Shown: one piece after another, positions 34,791 to 42,330 of the stretch
Numbering within the stretch: the stretch's first letter is position 1
How the letters are laid out: every line of letters starts with the position of its first letter
Source: Nonomuraea aurantiaca
GTDB lineage: Bacteria; Actinomycetota; Actinomycetes; Streptosporangiales; Streptosporangiaceae
Direction: 5' to 3'
Assembly (NCBI RefSeq): GCF_020215705.1
Contig: NZ_JAIWNB010000001.1
Location: 806,001-870,000, forward strand
Length of the DNA stretch: 64,000 bases
Made by a program: the position numbers and the translations under genes
Notes under the pieces: generated by a model
The model's database searches: none
The model's input: only the letters and a program-made list of their open reading frames with translations
What the model was told of the DNA's origin: nothing

Positions 34791-35468
34791 TCAGCCCGTT
34801 AACCCGTGGCGGCTCGCGTAGTGGGTGGCCTCGACGCGGTTGCGGACGCCGATCTTGGTGAACGCGTTGTTGATGTGGGTCTTGACCGTGGCCTCGCCGA
34901 TGAACAGGGTCTCGGCGATCTCCGGGTTGCTCAGGCCGCTCGCTATCAGGCCGAGCACCTCGGCCTCGCGGGCGGTCAGGCCGTCGGGCAACTGGCGCGC
35001 TCTGGGTCGTGGTGCGCGGTGCATCGCCTCCACCAGGCGGTCCGACACCTTGGCGGCGAAGGTCGACTGGCCCGCGACGGCTGAGCGCAGCGCCGCCGCG
35101 ATCTCGGCGCGGCCCGCGTCCTTGGTCAGATAGCCGCGTGCGCCCGCCCTGAGCGCGCCGGTGATCGACTCGTCGTCGGTGTAGGTGGTGAGCACGATGA
35201 CCGCTATGCCGGGATGCTCGCTGACGATCCGGCCGGTCGCCTCGACGCCGTCCATGACGGGCATTCTCAGGTCCATCAGGACGACGTCCGCGGGGTGGGC
35301 GCCGTCCGTGCCGTTCGCGATGGCCGCGGCGTTGGCGGCCAGCAGGTCGAGGGCCTGGCGGCCGTCTCCGGCCGTACCCAGGACCTCGATGTCCTCGACC
35401 AGGCCGAGCAGGGCGGCCAGGCCCTCGCGCATCACCTGCTGGTCGTCCACCACGACCACCCTGATCAC
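34791..35468 (-). CDS. NarL/FixJ-type response regulator
   Basis: 225 residues from GTG at 35468, which has GTGGAGG seven bases upstream. An in-frame GTG at 35540 would overlap the kinase stop and add 24 residues of poor quality. The receiver domain has VVVVDDQQVMREG, the phospho-acceptor Asp in VVLMDLRMPVMDG, Thr in LTTYTDDE and Lys in LTKDAG. The LuxR-type helix-turn-helix is LTAREAEVLGLIASGLSNPE then TVKTHINNAFTKIG. It pairs with the kinase gene upstream to form a two-component system. Confidence 0.93.
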   Translation of the reverse strand: MIRVVVVDDQQVMREGLAALLGLVEDIEVLGTAGDGRQALDLLAANAAAIANGTDGAHPADVVLMDLRMPVMDGVEATGRIVSEHPGIAVIVLTTYTDDESITGALRAGARGYLTKDAGRAEIAAALRSAVAGQSTFAAKVSDRLVEAMHRAPRPRARQLPDGLTAREAEVLGLIASGLSNPEIAETLFIGEATVKTHINNAFTKIGVRNRVEATHYASRHGLTG

Positions 35469-35536
35469 TTCCGTACCTCCACAACCGACCGCCTTCGCGT
35501 TCGCCGCTCCGATCGCTCCCGAGTCTGCCGCGCCGC

Positions 35537-36664
35537 TCACTCCGGCACCTCCGCGGTCACCTGCCAGGTCCCGTCCTCGTAGCCGGAGTCGAGGGTGCCG
35601 CCGGCCAGCGCGAGCCGTTCGCGCATGCCCGTCAGCCCGAACCCGCCCCGCGCCGGGACGTCGGCGGGCAGCGGGTTGCGTACCCGCAATCGCACCACAT
35701 CGGCGGTGAAGTCGAGCGTCATCGACACGGGCGCGTCCGGCGCGTGCTTGGCCGCGTTCGTCAGTGCCTCCCGGGCGGTCCCGACCAGCGAGACGATGGC
35801 AGCCGACGACAGCCCGCGCGCCACCCCGTCCGCGCGGAAGTCCACCGGCGACCGGTGGTCGCGCCGGTGCACCTCGGCCAGTGTGGCGAGCGCGTCGGAC
35901 AGCGAGGGGATGTCCTGGCGCAGCGCGGCCACCGCGGTGCGGGCCTCGGCCAGGCCGTCCGCGGCCAGCCCGCGCGAGCGCCGCACCGCCGCCAGCGCGC
36001 CGGCCACGTCGTTCGTCTCCGCGAGCAGGGCCTCGGCCAGCTCCAGTTGCACGCCCAGCGCGCCAAGGGAGTGCGCGAGCACGTCGTGGATCTCGCGGGC
36101 GATCCTGGTGCGCTCGTCCAGCGCGGCGGCTCGCGCCTGCTCCGCCTGCGCGAGCCGGGTCTGCTCCAGGAGCCGTTCGGCCTGCTCCCGTCGTACGACG
36201 TGCTGTCGGTGATTGACGCCGATCAGCGTGATCGCCAGCAGCACCAGCGCCTGCCCGAACGCGCCGACCGGCGTCTCCCCGGAGAGCGGCCAGGTCAGGA
36301 TGGCCAGCGCCATCGTGCCCGCGCCGACGCCCACGATGGCGGCCACGGACGGGGTGGAGAGCGCGGCGAACCGGCCGAGGATGATCGCCGTGAGGAGCAG
36401 CGCCGTACTGTCCTCGGCGGCCCCGAGCGCCACCGCGGGCAGCAGCGTCGCCGCGCCCAGCAGCCCGGCCGTGAGCCGGGGCCGGGACCGGTCGAGCGCC
36501 ACGAACAGCAGCCAGCACGCGGCGCTGACCCCGTACAGCGCCCAGACCCACAGCGCGCTCTCCCGGGCGGTGACCAGGGTGATGACCACGAACAGTGTGC
36601 CGAACACCTGCACCACCAGCCAGCCCGGCGCGATGGTGTCCGGCAGCGACCGCTTCTCTTCCAT
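35537..36664 (-). CDS. HisKA_3-type sensor histidine kinase
   Basis: 375 residues from ATG at 36664. About five to six membrane helices occupy residues 20-150, with little periplasmic sequence, so it probably senses the membrane itself. A coiled-coil stretch leads to the HisKA_3 dimerisation domain, with phospho-His in RTRIAREIHDVLAHSLGALG. The ATPase domain shows TAREALTNAAKHA (N box) and GGFGLTGMRERLALAGG (G2 region). The response regulator follows 68 bp downstream. A 57-residue membrane-protein gene lies 28 bp upstream in the same direction and may be its accessory protein. Confidence 0.9.
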   Translation of the reverse strand: MEEKRSLPDTIAPGWLVVQVFGTLFVVITLVTARESALWVWALYGVSAACWLLFVALDRSRPRLTAGLLGAATLLPAVALGAAEDSTALLLTAIILGRFAALSTPSVAAIVGVGAGTMALAILTWPLSGETPVGAFGQALVLLAITLIGVNHRQHVVRREQAERLLEQTRLAQAEQARAAALDERTRIAREIHDVLAHSLGALGVQLELAEALLAETNDVAGALAAVRRSRGLAADGLAEARTAVAALRQDIPSLSDALATLAEVHRRDHRSPVDFRADGVARGLSSAAIVSLVGTAREALTNAAKHAPDAPVSMTLDFTADVVRLRVRNPLPADVPARGGFGLTGMRERLALAGGTLDSGYEDGTWQVTAEVPE

Positions 36665-36692
36665 GCGCGTGATTCCACCAGGTACGGGCTGG

Positions 36693-36866
36693 TCAGCGCA
36701 GGCGGGTGATGAGCTCGATGAGAAGAAGCCGGTAGGCGATGAACCCCACCAGCACCACACCGGCGACCACCGCGATCCCGACCCACGTCTTGCCGTTCAT
36801 CTTGCCTCCCTTGAGCGATTCCTGCGCTTTGTCGGCTGCGAGCCTGAGCAGTTCGTTTCTGTCCAT
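36693..36866 (-). CDS. 57-residue single-pass membrane protein
   Basis: 57 residues from ATG at 36866 (MDRNELLRLAADKAQESLKG), where coding-like codon use begins. An amphipathic N-terminal helix is followed by one transmembrane helix (WVGIAVVAGVVLVGFIAYRLLL) and a short basic end. It sits 28 bp before the histidine kinase on the same strand. Small membrane proteins beside kinases often tune their activity, but that is inference from position. No homologue is recognised. Confidence 0.5.
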   Translation of the reverse strand: MDRNELLRLAADKAQESLKGGKMNGKTWVGIAVVAGVVLVGFIAYRLLLIELITRLR

Positions 36867-37003
36867 GACCGCGAAACTACGGATCGGAGCGGGTGGAGCG
36901 GCACCGCCAGATGGTGGAGATACGGGTGGAGAAGCGGGGGTGGAGCGCCTAGACGGCCACGGCTGGGGCACTTGCCAGGGTCTTGCGCGCTAAGGAGGAG
37001 ACG

Positions 37004-37828
37004 GTGACCGCAACGGAGAAGGCGGGGCGGCAGGCTCGGGCCGCCGCCAGGAAGGCGACGGCGCACCCGGCGATGAACCGGCTCGCCAGGGTCGGGCTGG
37101 CCTGCCGGGGAGTGCTGTACGCGCTGATCGGGGTGGTGGCCTTGCGGATCGCACTCGGCGGAGGAGGGGGGCGGGAGGCGGACAAGGCGGGCGCGATCTC
37201 GACCGTGGCGCGGTTGCCGTTCGGGGAGGTCATGTTGTGGGTGATGGTGGCGGGGTTCGTCGCGCTGACGCTCTGGCAGGTGTCGGAGGCGGTGTTCGGC
37301 GGGCTCGGCGTGGGGGACCGGCTGGAGACGGTCGGCCGGGCCGGCGTGTACGCGCTGATCTGCAGCACCTTGCTCAGCGTGCTGCGGGCCGGGAAAGCCA
37401 CCTCTGACGACGAGAAGTCGCGGGACGCGACGGAGGCGCTGCTCGGTCTGCCGGGCGGGCCTTTCATCGTGGGGGCCATCGGGCTGGGCCTCGTCGTGCT
37501 CGGCGTCCGCTGGGGGCACCAGGGCGTCACCAAGAGGTTCCGGGAGGAGCTGAACCTCGGCCAGATGTCCGCGCGGGCCCGCTCGGTGATGGACAAGCTC
37601 GGCCTCGCCGGGTACGTCGCGCGCGGGGTCATCGCCGGCCTGGCCGGGGTCTTCGTCGTCGAGGCGGCGATCACGTACGACCCGGACAAGGCGGGCGGGC
37701 TGGACGCGACGCTCAGGGCCTTCGCCGAGACGCCCGTGGGGCCCTGGCTGCTCGTGGTGGTCGCCTTGGGGCTGGTGCTGTTCGCGGGTTACTGCTTCGG
37801 CGAGTCACGCTGGCGCCGCGTCCGCTGA
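37004..37828 (+). CDS. DUF1206-family membrane protein
   Basis: 274 residues from GTG at 37004, supported by AAGGAGGAG. The in-frame TTG at 36983 is less likely. The protein is built from three two-helix units of similar form, for example LARVGLACRGVLYALIGVVA, then LETVGRAGVYALICSTLLSV, then LGLAGYVARGVIAGLAGVFV. This internal threefold repeat is the DUF1206 pattern. Six transmembrane helices are expected. Function unknown. It is divergent from the two-component gene group and convergent with the beta-helix gene. Confidence 0.88.
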   Translation: MTATEKAGRQARAAARKATAHPAMNRLARVGLACRGVLYALIGVVALRIALGGGGGREADKAGAISTVARLPFGEVMLWVMVAGFVALTLWQVSEAVFGGLGVGDRLETVGRAGVYALICSTLLSVLRAGKATSDDEKSRDATEALLGLPGGPFIVGAIGLGLVVLGVRWGHQGVTKRFREELNLGQMSARARSVMDKLGLAGYVARGVIAGLAGVFVVEAAITYDPDKAGGLDATLRAFAETPVGPWLLVVVALGLVLFAGYCFGESRWRRVR

Positions 37829-37843
37829 CGCCCGCGTCCAGTG

Positions 37844-37872
37844 GACGCCCGGGTCCAGTGAACTCGGGCGTC
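37844..37872. terminator. hairpin between DUF1206 and beta-helix genes
   Basis: GACGCCCGGGT and ACTCGGGCGTC pair over 10 of 11 positions around a 7 nt loop. It lies between convergent genes, so a shared terminator is likely. Confidence 0.6.
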
Positions 37873-37892
37873 CGGCGTTCATGTGCTCGCGT

Positions 37893-39758
37893 TCAGCGGG
37901 AGCGGGGGTGGAGCAGGCCGGCGTGCCGCTGGATGCCGGCTGTGGCGGCGGCCAGCTTCTCCTCGTCGGGGAGCGTGGTGTTGTCCTCGTACGTGACGCC
38001 CGCCGGCACGTCGGCCGCCCCGACCGGGTCGGCGTCCCAGAAGTTGCCCCGGTAGACGACGTTCTCCAGCGGCGGCGACACCTGTAGGACGGCGGTGTTG
38101 TCGGCGCGCGCGACCACGTTCTCCTCCACGGTCACCCAGGCGGCGCCGTAGTCGGTGTAGAGAGCGAAGTTGTACGGGGTGCGGGTGTCCTTGATGACGT
38201 TGCCGCGGATCACCGCGCCGTTCTCGTACGAGTCGCCCTGCGGCCCCGACAGGTAGACGCCGCCGCCGTCGGCCAGCACCCCCATGGTGCCGACGGTGAG
38301 ATTGCGCAGGATGCGGGTGCCCTCGGCGGGCCCGGCCACGATGCCGCAGTGGGGCACCTCCTCGACCTGGTTGTGGGCGAGCGTGCAGCCCTTGGTGCCC
38401 AGCACCGCGATGCCGGGGGAGCCGGTGAACTCCAGGCCGGTGTGATGGATCCAGTTGTCCTCGACCAGGGGGTTCGCGGTGCCGGTGACGGAGACCGCGC
38501 CGGCCGAGAGCGTGTCGAAATCGCAGCCGCGCACGCTGACGTCCGCGCCGCCGGTCAGCTCCAGGCCGGCGGCGCCCATGCGGGTGAAACGGCAGCGCTC
38601 GACCTCCACGCGTACACCGTCCTCGATCACCACGCACGCCGGGATCCTGGCCGACTCGCGCGGAACCGTCACCCACGCCTGCCCCTCGACGAGCTCCACC
38701 CTGTCGACGGGACCGCCCTCGTAGTAGCCGCTGCCGTGGTAGTGCGGGAAGCCCTCCGGGCGGCCGGGCCGCAGCCAGGTGGCGTCGGCGAAGACCAGGC
38801 CGCGGAAGGACACCCCGCTCGTGCCGGTGGCACGCAGCAGCGTCTCGAGAACGGGGGCGACCACCCGCGTACGGTCCGGCGCCTCCTCCGGGAGGGGAAG
38901 GTAGCGCAGGACGTGGTGGCCGGGACGCGAGCGGTCCAGGACAAAAGTGCCGGGCTCGGTGAGGAAGGTGACGTCGTTCTCGACCCGGGTGGGCAGGCCG
39001 GGGCCGTGGTAGGTGTTGCCGTCCCACGCGTAGTTGTAGAGGTCGAGGGCCCACCCGAAGCCGGGCTGGGCCATGGTGATCACGGTCGCCCCGCCCCCGT
39101 CCGGACCGGTGGTGACCTCACCGTCGGTCACGGTGGTCGCGTCACTGTCCGTCCCGGTGGTGACGTCACCGTCGGTCACGATGGTCGCGCCACTGTCCGG
39201 CCCGGTGGTGACCGCAGCGACGCCGAAGCGGGCCTCGGTCCATGGGTAGACGCCGCGGTAGACGAACTCGACGTCGGCGGGGTTGTGCCAGGCTCGCGGG
39301 GCCGCGTTGTCGCTCTCGTAGCCGGTCTCCGTCATGGTCACGGTGCCGGGCAGGCCGTCCATGGCGGCGCGCTCGGACCGGCGGCCGTCCACGTACAGCT
39401 GGCGCGTGTCCAGGTCGCCCACGTCGGCCAGCCACATGCCGTCCTCGACCCGCCAGCCGGTGATCTCACGACCGCCGCTGACGACGACCTCCTCCTGGCC
39501 GGCGCTCCCGTAGCCGTGGGCCTGGTAGACGATCCGGTGGCCGTCACGGCCGGAGTCGGCCTCAGTGAGCTCGAACGGCTCGGTGAGCATGTGGGTGCCA
39601 CCCCGCAACTGGACGACGACATCGCCGGTCGCGGTCCCGTCGAGGTCCCCTACGAGGTCTCGTACGGCGTCGCGGGCGCGGTGCAGGCTGGCGAACGGGC
39701 GTTCCGCGGTGCCGGGCCAGGAGTCGCTGCCCGCGGGATCGACGTGGAACTCGGTCAT
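37893..39758 (-). CDS. right-handed parallel beta-helix repeat protein
   Basis: 621 residues. It begins FHVDPAGSDSWPGTAERPFASLHRARDAVR, the entry to many pectate-lyase-like and glycosidase beta-helix domains, and later shows typical coil repeats (NPLVEDNWIHHTGLEF, GCTLAHNQVEEVPHCGIVAG, NLTVGTMGVLADGGGVYLSG). The N-terminal beta-sandwich-like part, region 150-240, is interrupted by three 16-residue acidic/Thr repeats (TTGPDSGATIVTDGDV type). There is no signal peptide, so it is probably cytoplasmic. A polysaccharide-degrading or -binding role is suggested by fold only. It is divergent from a TetR gene, with a palindromic operator between them. Confidence 0.85.
   Translation of the reverse strand: MTEFHVDPAGSDSWPGTAERPFASLHRARDAVRDLVGDLDGTATGDVVVQLRGGTHMLTEPFELTEADSGRDGHRIVYQAHGYGSAGQEEVVVSGGREITGWRVEDGMWLADVGDLDTRQLYVDGRRSERAAMDGLPGTVTMTETGYESDNAAPRAWHNPADVEFVYRGVYPWTEARFGVAAVTTGPDSGATIVTDGDVTTGTDSDATTVTDGEVTTGPDGGGATVITMAQPGFGWALDLYNYAWDGNTYHGPGLPTRVENDVTFLTEPGTFVLDRSRPGHHVLRYLPLPEEAPDRTRVVAPVLETLLRATGTSGVSFRGLVFADATWLRPGRPEGFPHYHGSGYYEGGPVDRVELVEGQAWVTVPRESARIPACVVIEDGVRVEVERCRFTRMGAAGLELTGGADVSVRGCDFDTLSAGAVSVTGTANPLVEDNWIHHTGLEFTGSPGIAVLGTKGCTLAHNQVEEVPHCGIVAGPAEGTRILRNLTVGTMGVLADGGGVYLSGPQGDSYENGAVIRGNVIKDTRTPYNFALYTDYGAAWVTVEENVVARADNTAVLQVSPPLENVVYRGNFWDADPVGAADVPAGVTYEDNTTLPDEEKLAAATAGIQRHAGLLHPRSR
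39076..39213. repeat. three tandem 48-51 bp units inside the beta-helix gene
   Basis: Units at 39076-39126 (51 bp), 39127-39174 (48 bp) and 39175-39213 (39 bp, partial) share GTCACGGTGGTCGC and GTCCGGCCCGGTGGTGAC elements with a few changes. All are in frame, so copy-number change would alter the protein by 16 residues per unit. Confidence 0.75.
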
Positions 39759-39776
39759 GATGTACCGCCCCTTTGC

Positions 39777-39812
39777 TGTTTATGGTGTACACGAGGTAGT
39801 ACACCATAAACA
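39777..39812. promoter_or_regulatory. 36 bp perfect palindromic operator for the TetR regulator
   Basis: TGTTTATGGTGTAC, 8 bp (ACGAGGTA), then GTACACCATAAACA: the arms are perfect 14 bp inverted repeats. The site fills the 66 bp gap between the beta-helix gene start (39758) and the TetR start (39825) and ends inside the TetR ribosome-binding region. It is A+T-rich compared with its surroundings. Binding here could shut off both genes. Confidence 0.8.
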
Positions 39813-39824
39813 AGGGAGGTGTCC

Positions 39825-40685
39825 ATGGCGAGAGGCGGCGCGGGAGATCCCGATGAGGGGGTCGAACTGCTGTGGCGAGAGGGCGACGTCGAGCCGCGAC
39901 CGGGGCTGAGCCTGAGCCGGATCGTCCGGACCGCGATCGAGCTGGCGGACGCCGAGGGGCTCGAAGGGCTGTCGATGCGCAAGGTCGCGGACCGGCTCGG
40001 GTTCACCACGATGTCGCTCTACCGCCACGTGCCCGGCCGCGATCACCTGCTCGACCTCATGCGCGACGCCGTCATGGGCTCGCCGGGCACGGTCCTCTCC
40101 GAGGAGGGTGGCGAGCAGGGGGGCGGGTGGCGGGCGCGGTTGGAGGCGTGCGCGCGTGAAGGGTGGCGGCTGCGCGAACGGCATCCCTGGCTGGCCGAGG
40201 TGCGGGGATCTCGCCGGGTGCCGGGTCCCAACGCCGTCGCCCACTACGAGTACATGCTGAGCGCCGTCTCCGGCACCGGTCTCACGCCCGCCGAGATGAT
40301 CGCCGTCGTCGGGCTCGTCGCCCGGTTCGTCGACTCCGAGGCCCTGCGGCTGGCCGAGGTGGCGCGGACCGAGCGGCTCAGCGGAGTCAGCGAGGAGGAG
40401 TGGTGGGGCTCCCGCGACTCGCTCTACGCGCGTTTCGAGCGCTACCCGACCCTCACGCGCCTGTGGGAGCAGGGTGGCTACGACGAGCCGGAGGACCCGT
40501 TCGAGTTCGGCCTGCGCCGGGTGCTGGACGGCATCGAGATGCTGGTCCAGGAGCGTGATGAAACGCGTGATGAAACATGTCAGATGTGTGGTGTGCCGGT
40601 GGAGCGGGCCGCGTCGGGACGTCCGCGCGCGTACTGCTCGCGGGCCTGCCAGCAGCGCGCCTACCGCAGGCGCAGATCAGGCTGA
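39825..40685 (+). CDS. TetR-family regulator with C-terminal zinc-finger-like tail
   Basis: 286 residues from ATG at 39825, with AAGGGAGG seven bases upstream. The DNA-binding domain is LSLSRIVRTAIELADAEGLE then GLSMRKVADRLGFTTMSLYR then HVPGRDHLLDLM, followed by a TetR C-terminal ligand domain. About 35 extra residues end the protein (CQMCGV, then PRAYCSRACQQRAYRRR): four cysteines as C-x2-C and C-x3-C, with a very basic end. This tail may bind zinc and DNA. The gene is divergent from the beta-helix gene and should repress it and itself through the palindrome between them. It is convergent with the RsbU-like phosphatase. Confidence 0.9.
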   Translation: MARGGAGDPDEGVELLWREGDVEPRPGLSLSRIVRTAIELADAEGLEGLSMRKVADRLGFTTMSLYRHVPGRDHLLDLMRDAVMGSPGTVLSEEGGEQGGGWRARLEACAREGWRLRERHPWLAEVRGSRRVPGPNAVAHYEYMLSAVSGTGLTPAEMIAVVGLVARFVDSEALRLAEVARTERLSGVSEEEWWGSRDSLYARFERYPTLTRLWEQGGYDEPEDPFEFGLRRVLDGIEMLVQERDETRDETCQMCGVPVERAASGRPRAYCSRACQQRAYRRRRSG

Positions 40686-40725
40686 CCATCGCGTGTGGCG
40701 GGCAGCGGGCCAGGCTCTCGCGACG

Positions 40726-42330
40726 TCAGGCCCCGCGGCGTACCGCCACGATGGCCACATCGTCCTCCCGCGAGCCGAACGCGGCGAGCAGCCGGTCGCA
40801 GAACTCCTCCAGATCGTCCTCGACCGTCTCCGCCACCTGCCGGGCCTGCTCCAGGCTGTCGTCGAGCAGGATGCCGCGGTCCTCCACCAGCCCGTCGGTG
40901 AACAGCAGCATCGTGGCGCCCGCGGGCAGCTCCAGCCGGTTCACCTTGTAGTCCTCGTGCGCCACGCCCAGCAGCAGGTTGCCCAGGCCCAGGTAGTGGG
41001 CACCGGGTCCGGCCAGCATCGGCGGGATGTGCCCGGCGTTGGCCAGCTCGACCTCGCCGGTCTCCGGATCGATGAGCAGCAGGCAGACGGTGGCCGTCAT
41101 GCCGGGGTGGTAGCGGCGCAGGACCTTGTTGAGCAGGTCCATCGAGGCGCTCAGGTCGACCGAGTCGATCAGCGAGGCGCGCAGCGCGTGCCGCAGCTCG
41201 GCCATGATGGTCGCCGCGTGCAGCGAGTGGCCGGCCACGTCGCCGATCGCCACCAGCACCCGGTCGCCGACCCGCAGCACTTCGTAGAAGTCGCCGCCGA
41301 CCTCGATGTTGTCCACGGCCGGCTGGTAGCGGAACGCCACCTTCAGCCCCGGCACCTCAGGGATGCGCGTCGGCAGGAGGCTGCGCTGCAGGGTGAGCGA
41401 GATCGTGTGCTCCTCGGTGTAGACGCGCAACGCGTCGACGGCCAGGGCCAGCCCTTGGCCGAGCTGCCTCAGCACGTTCAGCTCGTCGGCGTCCAGCGGA
41501 GGGTCGGCTTCCAGCCCCAGGTAGACGGGCGGCTGGCCCCTCTTGGTACGGCACAGCACCCCCGTCACCGGCGCGTTGACCTGTACGTCGCTCACCAACG
41601 TGAGCCACTCGGCGGCCTCCACGGTGAAGACCTTGGCGCCCGCCGGCGCGCCCAGCGACATCGCGCTGAGCCGGTCCAGCAGTTGGGGAGCGGCGGACCT
41701 GCTGCTGGCCGTCTCGCCGGGCCGGGCGCGGAAGCGGCGCATCCGGCCGTCGGGCGGCAGCGCCAGCGCGCCCGCGTGGCGGCCCAGCACGTCGACCGTG
41801 CCCTCGACGGCCACGGCCAGGAGCCGGTCGAAGGAGTCGGCCCCGTTCATCCGCAGCGTGACGTCGGCCAGCTTGGCCAGGCGCTCGGCCATCAGCTCCG
41901 CCCGCCGTCTGGCGCGGTAGTAGCGCAGCGTCGCCTCTACCGTCGCCGCGAACTCGGCCGGCTCGATCGGCTCCGACAGGTAGGCGTCGGCGCCGCGTTC
42001 GAGCCCTTCCGTACGGTCGGCCGAGGTGATGGCGTTGCCCGACACCTGGATGACCGGGATCGAGGTGGTCGCCGGGTTCGCCTTGATCCGCTCGCACACC
42101 TCGAAGCCACCGATGTCGGGCAGCCGTACGTCGAGCACGACCAGGTCGGGGCGGCTCATGGCGAGCATGGCCAGCGCCTCCTCGCCGCCGGCCGCCTCGA
42201 CCACGGTGTGGCCCGCCCTGCGCAGCCAGCTCGACAGGATGTAGCGCTTGGTCGGGGTGTCGTCGACCACCAGCACCGTCGCGGCGCCGGCGACGGGCTC
42301 GGTCACCGCGCCGGCCATGTGCTCAGTCAT
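40726..42330 (-). CDS. RsbU-like PP2C (SpoIIE) phosphatase with N-terminal receiver domain
   Basis: 534 residues. The receiver domain (about 18-140) has VLVVDDTPTKRY and phospho-acceptor Asp in VVLDVRLPDIGG, but the conserved Lys is Glu (YLSEPIEP). A GAF-like middle domain follows (about 165-300). The SpoIIE/PP2C domain (about 320-534) has DNIEVGGDFYEVLRV, AIGDVAGHSLHAATIM, FTDGLVEDRG and REDDVAIVAVR metal-ligand aspartates. It would remove phosphate from a Ser/Thr on a STAS-domain protein such as RsbS or RsbV. It is the last gene of the stressosome operon and overlaps the hybrid kinase by 8 bp. Confidence 0.9.
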   Translation of the reverse strand: MTEHMAGAVTEPVAGAATVLVVDDTPTKRYILSSWLRRAGHTVVEAAGGEEALAMLAMSRPDLVVLDVRLPDIGGFEVCERIKANPATTSIPVIQVSGNAITSADRTEGLERGADAYLSEPIEPAEFAATVEATLRYYRARRRAELMAERLAKLADVTLRMNGADSFDRLLAVAVEGTVDVLGRHAGALALPPDGRMRRFRARPGETASSRSAAPQLLDRLSAMSLGAPAGAKVFTVEAAEWLTLVSDVQVNAPVTGVLCRTKRGQPPVYLGLEADPPLDADELNVLRQLGQGLALAVDALRVYTEEHTISLTLQRSLLPTRIPEVPGLKVAFRYQPAVDNIEVGGDFYEVLRVGDRVLVAIGDVAGHSLHAATIMAELRHALRASLIDSVDLSASMDLLNKVLRRYHPGMTATVCLLLIDPETGEVELANAGHIPPMLAGPGAHYLGLGNLLLGVAHEDYKVNRLELPAGATMLLFTDGLVEDRGILLDDSLEQARQVAETVEDDLEEFCDRLLAAFGSREDDVAIVAVRRGA

